Below, one piece after another: positions 1 through 6,067 of a DNA stretch of 10,266 nucleotides (position 1 is its first letter; the number at the start of each line of letters is the position of its first letter). Under the pieces are notes generated by a model. The model was given only the letters and a program-made list of their open reading frames with translations. It did not search any database and was not told where the DNA came from. Source of the stretch: SFHK01 sp963618055. Its GTDB lineage: Bacteria; Bacillota; Clostridia; Christensenellales; Aristaeellaceae. Position numbers and translations under genes: made by a program. The stretch spans positions 1 through 10,266 of the forward strand of contig CAVERI010000092.1 in assembly GCA_963618055.1 (NCBI GenBank), in the 5' to 3' direction.

Positions 1-83
1 GGCGTGGATGGAATGGTCTCGCTCGCGGCGTTCGAGGCCGAGGGAATGTTTACATACTTCAAAAACCGTTCAATCAGCGTCAT
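1..83 (-). CDS. pepT: Peptidase T-like M20 aminopeptidase, N-terminal fragment cut by the window edge
   Basis: Only the first 27 codons plus two bases are present; the gene continues beyond position 1. The visible protein begins MTLIERFLKYVNIPSAS and goes on to SETIPSTP, where the last Pro is fixed by the CC at the edge. An ERFLKYV start followed by an S-E-T-x-P-S-T-P segment is the typical opening of tripeptidase PepT (M20B zinc peptidase), a cytoplasmic enzyme that removes the N-terminal residue of tripeptides. The metal ligands lie outside the window. A strong Shine-Dalgarno (GGGGAGGA, plus-strand positions 91-98) sits seven bases before the ATG. The ATG overlaps the TGA of the upstream dehydrogenase as ATGA, so translational coupling is likely. 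Other M20 peptidases are possible, but the N-terminal pattern favours PepT. Confidence 0.75.
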   Translation of the reverse strand, partial: MTLIERFLKYVNIPSASNAASETIPST

Positions 84-1174
84 ACGTCAATCCTCCCCGT
101 GTGTTCCGCGTCCTCCCGAAGCGGCGGCTGCCGATGGAAGGGCGATTGAATTTCGTGCGTGCCGCCCGCGGCCAAGGCCGTCATCACGTCCAGCACGTGC
201 AGCGTCTGAAGATATCCGGCGCGCGGCGCGCGATGGTTTCGAATCGCGTCGCACATGTCCCACAGCCCCAGCCCGCGGCTGTTGCTGGAGAAACCGAACG
301 AAAGCGGAAGCTCCTCCTCCGCGCCATCCTTCCGGAAAATGCGAATCGGCCCGCCGAAGGTGTTCGGGTCGGGCGCGAAGAGCGTGCCCTCGCTGCCGTA
401 GATTTCCATGCCGGAGGAATGCGGATACCACGCGTCGAACGTGGCGAACATCCGCGCCGCCGCGCCGCTTTCAAAGCGCATCAGGCCGTCCACATAGGTG
501 TTCACGTCCACCTGAATCGTCTCGCCGAAGTGCTCCTTCGCCGTGATCGTGCGCGTCGGGAACGACGCCTTCGCCATCGAAGCCGTCTCCGTCACGCGCC
601 CCATCAGGTTGACCAGCGCCGTGATGTAATACGGCCCCATGTCCATCATCGGGCCGCCGCCGAATTTGTAGAAAAATTCAGGGTCGGGATGCCACGACTC
701 CGGGCCGTGCCCGATCATGTGCGCCGACGCGCCCACTACGGTGCCGATCGCGCCCTCGTCGATCAGCCTTCGCGCCGTCTGGAAGCCCGCGCCTAAAAAC
801 GTGTCCGGCGCGCCGCCCAGATACAGCCCGTTTTTCTCCGCGAGCGCCACGAGCCGCCGCCCCAGCTCCGCCGTGGCCGCCAGCGGCTTCTCGGAATATA
901 CGTGCTTGCCCGCCGCCAGCGCGGCGCGCGAGACCTCAAAATGCTCCGCCGGGCGGGTGAGGTTCAGGATGACCTCCACCCGCGGGTCGCGGAACGCGTC
1001 CTCCATCGTCTCATAAATCACCAGCGACGGATACTTCTCCTTCGCCGCCTCGGCGCGCGCGCGAATCAGATCGCACACGCCCACCAATTCAATCTCCGGA
1101 TAGCGCGTGAAAATGTTTTCCAGATAAATGCCGCTGATGCAGCCCACGCCGATCATTGCAGCCCTCGTCCGCAT
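80..1174 (-). CDS. Gfo/Idh/MocA family NAD(P)-dependent oxidoreductase
   Basis: A 364-residue predicted sugar, inositol or related polyol dehydrogenase, cytoplasmic. The N-terminal Rossmann fold shows the dinucleotide-binding G-x-G-x-x-x-G (Gly9, Gly11, Gly15), an acidic turn after the second strand (VCDLIRAR, 33-40), and the family hallmark EKP at 95-97, whose Lys96 is the usual catalytic lysine. The C-terminal domain carries the conserved segment GGGPMMDMGPYYITAL (172-187). There the position usually held by catalytic His is Tyr182, as in a known subset of the family, so the substrate cannot be read from sequence. The start is set at the ATG at 1174: GGGGAGGA lies about seven bases upstream, and an in-frame ATG at 1201 has no such site and would add nine Arg/Gly-rich residues before the fold. 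It overlaps the downstream peptidase start by four bases (ATGA), implying one mRNA. The substrate is unknown. Confidence 0.92.
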   Translation of the reverse strand: MRTRAAMIGVGCISGIYLENIFTRYPEIELVGVCDLIRARAEAAKEKYPSLVIYETMEDAFRDPRVEVILNLTRPAEHFEVSRAALAAGKHVYSEKPLAATAELGRRLVALAEKNGLYLGGAPDTFLGAGFQTARRLIDEGAIGTVVGASAHMIGHGPESWHPDPEFFYKFGGGPMMDMGPYYITALVNLMGRVTETASMAKASFPTRTITAKEHFGETIQVDVNTYVDGLMRFESGAAARMFATFDAWYPHSSGMEIYGSEGTLFAPDPNTFGGPIRIFRKDGAEEELPLSFGFSSNSRGLGLWDMCDAIRNHRAPRAGYLQTLHVLDVMTALAAGGTHEIQSPFHRQPPLREDAEHTGRIDV

Positions 1175-1188
1175 AGCCCTTCCTCCCC

Positions 1189-1212
1189 GCCGGAAACGCA
1201 CGATTTTCCGGC
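1189..1212. repeat. Perfect 8-bp inverted repeat upstream of the dehydrogenase Shine-Dalgarno
   Basis: GCCGGAAA (1189-1196) and TTTCCGGC (1205-1212) are exact reverse complements around an 8-base spacer. The repeat directly abuts the dehydrogenase Shine-Dalgarno and covers the expected start of transcription of the candidate promoter at 1216-1244. On the minus strand no U-rich run follows, so it does not look like an intrinsic terminator. It could be a repressor operator or a 5' mRNA hairpin; which one is not decided by sequence. Confidence 0.5.
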
Positions 1213-1215
1213 CAC

Positions 1216-1244
1216 ATTATCGTTCAAATTTTAAGCGCCGTCAC
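1216..1244 (-). promoter_or_regulatory. Candidate promoter for the dehydrogenase-peptidase pair
   Basis: On the minus strand, GATAAT (1221-1216) matches the -10 consensus at five of six positions and lies 17 bases after GTGACG (1244-1239), which matches the -35 consensus at four of six. The -35 overlaps the last codon and stop of the upstream AAA-ATPase-like gene. Transcription would begin near 1209, inside the inverted repeat 1189-1212. Read-through from the upstream gene is an alternative source of transcript. Confidence 0.4.
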
Positions 1245-2917
1245 CCTTCCGCGCGCTTCGCCGCGATTCGGCATTCCTTGTCCCAGAACGCAATGGCATA
1301 CGTCCAGATTTCCTTCACGCGATAGCGGCGCAGAATGGCGGTGTAATCCCTTTCCTCAATCTGCTTCATGCCCGCCTCGCACGCCGCGTCCAGCTTGTCC
1401 TCGTCCTTTACGTCCTTGACCTCCACCACGAAGCCAATCTTCCTGTCCTTCCGCTCCACGATCACGTCGCTTCGCCCCTTGCCGGTCTCGATGTTCGAGG
1501 ATACCCGCCAGCTCGCGCACGTGCTCAAAAGCGCCAGAAGGAAGCCGTGATAGAACGATTCGCGCGCGTCGTAGAAGCTCACCGTGTCCAGAAGCTGCTC
1601 GTCAAGAATTTCCTTGATCGTATCCGTATCGCCCGTCTCAAACGCGGCGTACAGGTTCGTCAGCTTGTCCGTCTCCGCTTCCGCCTTGCGGTTGAACCAC
1701 GAAAGCACCTGCTGCATGTAGATTTGACGTACCTCGCGGTTCGGAATTCGAAGCTCGTATCGATTGCCGTCCGGATAATCCGCCGCCGTCAGGTAGCCGG
1801 TCATGTACAGAAGGCTCCAGATATTTTCGATGCTCGCGTCGATTTCGCTGTGCGTCAGCTGCTCGTTCAGCGCCTTGGTAATCGTCTCGCCCGCTATCAG
1901 CCGCTCAATTTCCATTTGCGTCGTGGCGTTGGTTCCCCTCTCGATGAGCCTGCGAACCATGTCGTTCCCGCTCGTGTTCATCCAGTACGCTTTCGGCTCA
2001 GCTCTGGGATTGTTGCGAAGCGCGTAGACGTAGCTAATCACATCCCACGGGCAATACACGTCCTGCTCGCCGAAGCGATAGCCATCGTACCATTCGCGCG
2101 CTTCCTGCCAGTGCGCTTCCTGCCCATAATCCGAAAGCATTTTGCCGACCTCTTCATCCGTGAAGCCGAAGTATTCGTCAAAGCTCAGGTCAGAAATCGA
2201 ATGCACCATCAGGTTGTTAAGGCCGGTGAAAATGCTCTCCTTCGACACGCGCAGACAGCCGGTGAGCACCGCAAAAAACAGGCTGCTATTTGTCTTGAGC
2301 GCCGCCTGAAACATCGCTCGAATCAGGTCGATCATTTCCAAGTAATAGCCGTGATAATACGCCTTGTCCAGCGGCACGTCGTATTCGTCAATCAGCAGGA
2401 TGGGCTTCTGGCCGTAGTGCTTTTCCAGCAGCTGGCACAGCATTTTCAGGCTGCCGCGGATGTCGTCTTCTGTATATTGCTCGCTGAGCATTCGATTCAT
2501 GAAGGCCTTTTCGTTTGCCGCCAGCTGATCGTCTTCCGCCAAGAAGCGAAGACGCGTCGCTTCCGCCACAAGAATTCGGCAAAGCGCGCGATACGCCGAG
2601 TCAAACGCCAGCCCATCCACATCCTTGAGAGACACGAACACAACAGGAAACCTTCCCATGTATTTCTCGCAGAGCGCCTTGTCCTCGGAGACCTTCAGCC
2701 CGCCGAAGATGCTCTTGTCCGTGCCAATCTCAAAAAAGCACTTCAGCATGCTCATGTTGAGCGTTTTCCCGAACCGGCGCGGGCGGGTGAACAGGTTCAC
2801 CTCGCCCCAGTTGGCGAGCAAATCCACAATCAGACCCGTCTTGTCCACGTAATAGAAATCCTCGCGGCGCAGCTTTTCAAAGCTGTCAATTCCCACCGGC
2901 AGCTTCTTTGTGAGCAT
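1241..2917 (-). CDS. AAA-ATPase-like protein with C-terminal PD-(D/E)XK nuclease domain
   Basis: A 558-residue cytoplasmic protein matching the AAA-ATPase_like (PF09820) plus PDDEXK_9 (PF08011, formerly DUF1703) architecture. It opens with the typical LPVGIDSFEKLR and YYVDKTGLI. It has a shortened P-loop RPRRFGKT (45-52, Lys51), and a Walker B ILLIDEYD (173-180, Asp177, Glu178). The C-terminal nuclease core is GRSDVIV (Asp484) followed by GFVVEVK (Glu499, Lys501), so the catalytic residues look intact. Full length agrees with family members, which occur in many copies in Bacteroidetes and Clostridia; their biological role is not established, though restriction or mobile-element links have been suggested. 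The ATG at 2917 follows GGGGAGGG by about nine bases. It is a single gene with its own promoter (2965-2993), and some stretches (for example 2161-2220) are visibly less GC-rich than the neighbouring dehydrogenase, a weak hint of acquisition. Confidence 0.93.
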   Translation of the reverse strand: MLTKKLPVGIDSFEKLRREDFYYVDKTGLIVDLLANWGEVNLFTRPRRFGKTLNMSMLKCFFEIGTDKSIFGGLKVSEDKALCEKYMGRFPVVFVSLKDVDGLAFDSAYRALCRILVAEATRLRFLAEDDQLAANEKAFMNRMLSEQYTEDDIRGSLKMLCQLLEKHYGQKPILLIDEYDVPLDKAYYHGYYLEMIDLIRAMFQAALKTNSSLFFAVLTGCLRVSKESIFTGLNNLMVHSISDLSFDEYFGFTDEEVGKMLSDYGQEAHWQEAREWYDGYRFGEQDVYCPWDVISYVYALRNNPRAEPKAYWMNTSGNDMVRRLIERGTNATTQMEIERLIAGETITKALNEQLTHSEIDASIENIWSLLYMTGYLTAADYPDGNRYELRIPNREVRQIYMQQVLSWFNRKAEAETDKLTNLYAAFETGDTDTIKEILDEQLLDTVSFYDARESFYHGFLLALLSTCASWRVSSNIETGKGRSDVIVERKDRKIGFVVEVKDVKDEDKLDAACEAGMKQIEERDYTAILRRYRVKEIWTYAIAFWDKECRIAAKRAEG

Positions 2918-2964
2918 CCGTTCATCCCTCCCCGCGCTGGCAAATCTTCTTTTACTCCGTCTTC

Positions 2965-2993
2965 AGTATATCATGTTTTGGGAAGCGCGGCAA
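2965..2993 (-). promoter_or_regulatory. Promoter for the AAA-ATPase-like gene
   Basis: On the minus strand TTGCCG (2993-2988) is separated by 17 bases from TATACT (2970-2965), and the bases just before the -10 read TGA, giving an extended -10 (TGn). Transcription should start near 2958, leaving a leader of about 40 bases before the ATG at 2917. The -35 lies about 20 bases beyond the stop of the upstream phosphodiesterase gene. Confidence 0.65.
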
Positions 2994-3012
2994 GGTGCGT
3001 TTTCCGTTTTTC

Positions 3013-3816
3013 TCATCCGTTCACGATTCCGTAGAAGTGGTGGATGTTCAGATCCTCCGGCATATCGAGGCCGTGGCTTCCGCAGCCGCCGTCGATTTCG
3101 TGGCAGCCGTGATCCATGGCAAAGCCGAGCAGGGTTCGATGGCTGCGCCACTGCCGCTGAATCTGCTTCGCGAACGCGTCGAAGGCCTGAACGTTCTGCC
3201 GCAGCGCTTCCAGCGAGGCTTCGCTCTCCGGGCCGGTTTTGTGCATGGTGGAATCGTAGTTGCCGTTATAAACGCACAAAAGATCGTATGCGTCCTCCTG
3301 AATCAGCTCCGCTGCCTTCGCGTTGATTTCCTCAATCGTATCGAACGCGAAATAGTCCATATCGCGCTCGCGGAAGATATGCATCATGCTGCACTGCGTG
3401 TCGCCCACGATGCAGCACTTCTTCCCTGCGCGAAGCACGGCGTCGAACAGCGTATCGATCTTCAGAACCGGCTTCTCATAGCGGCGAATGCCGTGCGTTT
3501 CGGGATACGCGCCGGAATACATCGTGGCGAAGCAAACCGGCGTGACCGACGGCATGACGGTCTTCAGCGGCAGACCAAGCTGCGTGTGACGCGCAACGCC
3601 CGCGAACATCGGCGTGTATTTCTGGTACACCCAATGGGCAACCGCGTCGGGATTGTACATGAACACGCGGTCAACATGCCCCTCCGGCGCGTGGTTCGCG
3701 AGGAACTCCGCAAGAAACGGATTCGCTTCCTCCGCGCAGCGCGGCGGTTCGATATTCAGCGCGCCCGCCAGCGCCGCGGCAATGCCGGTCAGCGAAAAGG
3801 CATTGTATGTATCCAT
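3013..3816 (-). CDS. Alkaline phosphatase superfamily phosphodiesterase (nucleotide pyrophosphatase-like), cytoplasmic
   Basis: A 267-residue protein with the metal-binding pattern of the type I phosphodiesterase/nucleotide pyrophosphatase branch of the alkaline phosphatase superfamily. A first ligand Asp57 lies in VFMYNPDAV, the likely Thr92 nucleophile in MPSVTPVCFATM (88-99), ETHGI at 106-110, Asp188 and His192 in GNYDSTMHKTGP (185-196), Asp235-His236 in AMDHGCH, and His248 in GSHG. All ligands expected for a two-zinc phosphoesterase are therefore present. There is no signal peptide or membrane segment, so it should act inside the cell, and it is shorter than secreted NPP enzymes. The substrate (nucleotide, phosphodiester or phospho-sugar) is not readable. 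The start ATG follows AAGGGAAG, 15 bases after the stop of the acetyltransferase gene, so the two form an operon. No clear intrinsic terminator follows. Confidence 0.85.
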   Translation of the reverse strand: MDTYNAFSLTGIAAALAGALNIEPPRCAEEANPFLAEFLANHAPEGHVDRVFMYNPDAVAHWVYQKYTPMFAGVARHTQLGLPLKTVMPSVTPVCFATMYSGAYPETHGIRRYEKPVLKIDTLFDAVLRAGKKCCIVGDTQCSMMHIFRERDMDYFAFDTIEEINAKAAELIQEDAYDLLCVYNGNYDSTMHKTGPESEASLEALRQNVQAFDAFAKQIQRQWRSHRTLLGFAMDHGCHEIDGGCGSHGLDMPEDLNIHHFYGIVNG

Positions 3817-3831
3817 CGATTTTCTTCCCTT

Positions 3832-4470
3832 TCAGTCCTTCGGACGGCTGCCGCCCAGCCGCTCCGGATGATTGATCATGCTGTCCGCCTCGGTGATCTC
3901 GCGAATCACGCGGCAGGGATTTCCGGCGGCGAACGTGCGCGGCGGGATGGAGCGGGTCACGACGCTGCCCGCGCCGATGACGCAGCCGTCCCCGATCGTA
4001 ACTCCCGGACACACCACGACGTTCGCGCCCATCCACACGTCGTTTCCAATGGCCACGGGCTTCGCGTAGCACAGGTGCCGCTCCTCGCCGTCGGCGGCAA
4101 TCATGGCGCGACGCTCCTCGGCAATCATCGGGTGAACTGGCGTTACGATGGTCACGTTCGGGCCAAAATTGCAGTCGTCGCCGATGGTAACCTCCGCGTC
4201 GTCCTGAATGGTAAGATTGAAATTCGCAAAGAAGCGCTTGCCAATCTTCGTATGCACGCCATAATGCAGCCACACGGGCCCCTGAATCGTCATGCCCTCG
4301 CCCATCTCGCCCAGCATCTGCTTGAGCAGCGCCGCGCGCGTTTCGGTTTCGTGTTCATAGGTTTTGTTGTAGTCCAGATTCAGGTTGTGCGTGCGCAGCT
4401 TCATGCGCTTCAGCTCCGGGTCGGCCGGGCAAAACAAAAGTCCTTCGCGAATTCGTTCTTCTTCTCTCAT
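3832..4470 (-). CDS. Maltose/galactoside-type sugar O-acetyltransferase (hexapeptide repeat)
   Basis: A 212-residue acetyl-CoA-dependent O-acetyltransferase of the LacA/Maa group. The N-terminal Mac domain reads EERIREGLLFCPADPEL (4-20). A left-handed beta-helix follows, with hexapeptide repeats such as IGDDCN, IGNDVW, PGVTIG, IGDGCV and IGAGSV (96-170). The catalytic histidine is expected at His113 in TPVHP, and Asn84 in FANFN corresponds to the conserved substrate contact. The AAGNPCRVIRE ending (181-191) is the usual C-terminal signature. The length fits the family. The start at 4470 is preferred because AAAGGAGAG lies about eight bases before it and the Mac domain begins there; an upstream in-frame start at 4554 would read through the promoter. 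First gene of the operon with the phosphodiesterase. The acceptor sugar is unknown. Confidence 0.92.
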   Translation of the reverse strand: MREEERIREGLLFCPADPELKRMKLRTHNLNLDYNKTYEHETETRAALLKQMLGEMGEGMTIQGPVWLHYGVHTKIGKRFFANFNLTIQDDAEVTIGDDCNFGPNVTIVTPVHPMIAEERRAMIAADGEERHLCYAKPVAIGNDVWMGANVVVCPGVTIGDGCVIGAGSVVTRSIPPRTFAAGNPCRVIREITEADSMINHPERLGGSRPKD

Positions 4471-4507
4471 GGGTCTTCTCTCCTTTGCCGTCAATTCTCC
4501 GCCCTCT

Positions 4508-4537
4508 ATTATAAACCGCCCTTCGCAAAGATTGCAA
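4508..4537 (-). promoter_or_regulatory. Promoter for the acetyltransferase-phosphodiesterase operon
   Basis: On the minus strand a perfect TATAAT (4513-4508) follows TTGCAA (4537-4532) with an 18-base spacer. Transcription should start near 4501, giving a leader of about 30 bases to the ATG at 4470. It faces away from the plus-strand promoter at 4580-4608. Confidence 0.7.
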
Positions 4538-4579
4538 GCCTTTCGCGCCCGCAAGCCACAAAATCGCGCGGATTCGCAC

Positions 4580-4608
4580 TTGAGAATGACGGCTGTTTGT
4601 GATACAAT
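4580..4608 (+). promoter_or_regulatory. Extended -10 promoter for the zinc-ribbon membrane protein
   Basis: TTGAGA (4580-4585) and TACAAT (4603-4608) are 17 bases apart, each matching the vegetative consensus at five of six positions. TG at 4600-4601 makes it an extended -10 promoter. Expected start is near 4615, leaving about 27 bases of leader that holds the GGAGGA ribosome binding site at 4627-4632. Confidence 0.75.
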
Positions 4609-4621
4609 ATTTGAAAATATT
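4606..4621. repeat. AT-rich palindrome over the -10 end and transcription start
   Basis: AATATTT (4606-4612) and AAATATT (4615-4621) are exact reverse complements with a 2-base spacer. The element overlaps the -10 and the predicted start of the plus-strand promoter, the position of a typical repressor operator. Because it consists only of A/T apart from the central G, chance is a real alternative. Confidence 0.4.
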
Positions 4622-4641
4622 TCTTTGGAGGAAACTGTCCC

Positions 4642-6003
4642 TTGAAATGTCCCAGATGCGGTTCAACGCTGAGGCCGTCCATGGACGAGTGCCCGCGCTG
4701 CGGCCTGCCGCTGATTTCCACCGACAAGGCGCAGATGGATCAGCCCCTTCCCGTGCGCACGCTGATTGTGCGCACGCTTGCGGTGCTGCTCGGCATTCTG
4801 ATTACGGCGGCGCTGTTTACCTTCGCCGGCGTGCGCATTTACTACTGGCGCGACGCCAAGCGTCTTGAGCGCGACTACGTGAACCATACCATCGAGCTGA
4901 TCACGCTGGACAACGGCATGCAGGGTCATGCCATCTCGTTCTTCGGCAAGGATGGCGACAGCATATATATTGAAGAGCTTGGCAAGAGCTACCAGTACAT
5001 CGGCGGCGTGGCGCGCGTGGAGTTCGCCGATTACATCTGGTTCGATTCCGACCCGGAGGACATCGAGAGCGCGGAGCTGACGATTTCGCCGGTGCACATC
5101 AGCGCCACCGGCCGGAAAACGCGCCTGCCCGCGTTCACGCTCAGCGTGCCCGTGCCAGAGGCGCCGGTTACGATCACCAGCCCCACCACCGACCATGTAA
5201 ACGTGATTACCTCGCTGGCCACAATCAACATGAACGTCGTGTACGGCAGTCAGGTAATCATCAACGGCGAAGACGTAACCAGCAAGGTCGACCGAAGCGG
5301 CGCGCTCTCGCTGAACGTGAACGTGTATCCGATCGGCGACAACAACATTTCCATCATCGTGCGCACCGACCATCATAAGGAAGCGCGCCGCGATCTCGTC
5401 TTCTTCCGCGACGAAATGGAGATCAATCTGGAGCTTGCCACCTCGGTCGGCTACACCAGCACGCTGAACTACATGACCATCGTGGGCAAGACCGACCCCG
5501 GCGCGTGGATTGACGTGGACAGCAACTACGACCCCTCCAGTCTGGTGATCGACCAAGAAACGGGCGAATTCTCGTTCAAGGCGAAATTCTCCAGCTATGG
5601 CGACAACATCGTGTCCTTCCGCGCCTCTATGGAGGGCAAGCGCGACTCGACGATTTCCTTCTACGTGAACTACCTGCCCGCCAAGGCGGAATACTCGCGC
5701 AACGCATGGGCCATGGACTACAAGCAGCTGCGCGTGATCTATGAGCAGTGGCGCGGCCGCGTGTTCCTGTGCAAGGGCAAGATTGTGGACGTATACTACG
5801 AGGGCGAAACGCAGTTCGCCGTCATGGACGTGGGCACGGAGGAGCAGCAGCTGATCATCCTTGAAAACCAGTCCGACATCGGCTCGTTCAACATCGGCGG
5901 GAAGTACTCCGTATACGCCGACGTAGCCGGACGACTGTTCTACAAGGACGGCTATAACCCCTACCTGATCGGCCGCTATGCTACCGAAACCACGGACAAC
6001 TAA
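4642..6003 (+). CDS. Membrane-anchored zinc-ribbon protein with Ig-like and OB-like extracytoplasmic domains
   Basis: A 453-residue protein of no family I recognise by name. The N-terminus is a four-cysteine zinc ribbon, CPRCG (3-7) and CPRCG (17-21), followed by a linker and one membrane helix at about 46-64, with positive and polar residues (RDAKRLERD) after it. Residues 70-170 look like a beta-rich domain. Two Ig-like or glucodextranase B-like modules follow (about 174-255 and 259-345), both with the pattern YGDN/IGDNNIS-hydrophobic strand near their ends. The C-terminus (about 360-447) has the strand pattern of an OB-fold (FLCKGKIVDVYYEG, FAVMDVGT, YSVYADVAG). It starts at TTG, chosen because GGAGGA lies nine bases upstream and the zinc ribbon begins at once. 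No sortase sorting motif is visible at the C-terminus. Orientation with the ribbon in the cytoplasm is inferred. Transcribed alone from 4580-4608 and ended by the terminator at 6024-6057. Confidence 0.85.
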   Translation: MKCPRCGSTLRPSMDECPRCGLPLISTDKAQMDQPLPVRTLIVRTLAVLLGILITAALFTFAGVRIYYWRDAKRLERDYVNHTIELITLDNGMQGHAISFFGKDGDSIYIEELGKSYQYIGGVARVEFADYIWFDSDPEDIESAELTISPVHISATGRKTRLPAFTLSVPVPEAPVTITSPTTDHVNVITSLATINMNVVYGSQVIINGEDVTSKVDRSGALSLNVNVYPIGDNNISIIVRTDHHKEARRDLVFFRDEMEINLELATSVGYTSTLNYMTIVGKTDPGAWIDVDSNYDPSSLVIDQETGEFSFKAKFSSYGDNIVSFRASMEGKRDSTISFYVNYLPAKAEYSRNAWAMDYKQLRVIYEQWRGRVFLCKGKIVDVYYEGETQFAVMDVGTEEQQLIILENQSDIGSFNIGGKYSVYADVAGRLFYKDGYNPYLIGRYATETTDN

Positions 6004-6023
6004 GCCCGCCTTCAAACAAAACC

Positions 6024-6057
6024 GCACCGGAGAATCACGCGTTCGATTCTCCGGTGC
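6024..6057. terminator. Bidirectional intrinsic terminator between convergent genes
   Basis: A perfect 13-bp stem, GCACCGGAGAATC (6024-6036) and GATTCTCCGGTGC (6045-6057), encloses an 8-base loop. ATTTTGTTTC follows on the plus strand and, through the AAACAAAACC on the left, GGTTTTGTTT follows on the minus strand. It therefore serves both the zinc-ribbon gene and the sortase gene, whose stop is 11 bases from the stem. Confidence 0.9.
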
Positions 6058-6067
6058 ATTTTGTTTC

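Noticed and set aside
2971..3012. Possible terminator after the phosphodiesterase
   Set aside because: Only a broken 4+3 bp stem can be drawn and no U-tract follows on the minus strand; read-through into the next gene is possible.
1547..3034. 495-codon plus-strand open frame
   Set aside because: It lies antisense to the well-supported AAA-ATPase-like gene, has a His/Arg/Val-rich composition typical of shadow frames in GC-rich DNA, and shows no domain.
1241..4470. Idea that the nuclease, phosphodiesterase and acetyltransferase form a defence island
   Set aside because: The nuclease gene has its own promoter, the other two are ordinary metabolic-type enzymes, and no toxin, methylase, CRISPR repeat or other defence component is present.
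2995..4602. 535-codon plus-strand open frame
   Set aside because: Antisense to the phosphodiesterase and acetyltransferase genes, both of which have clear motifs and ribosome binding sites; the frame is Arg/His-rich without recognisable features.
4663..6027. 454-codon minus-strand open frame
   Set aside because: Antisense to the zinc-ribbon membrane protein and crosses the terminator stem at its start; low-complexity His/Val/Arg composition.
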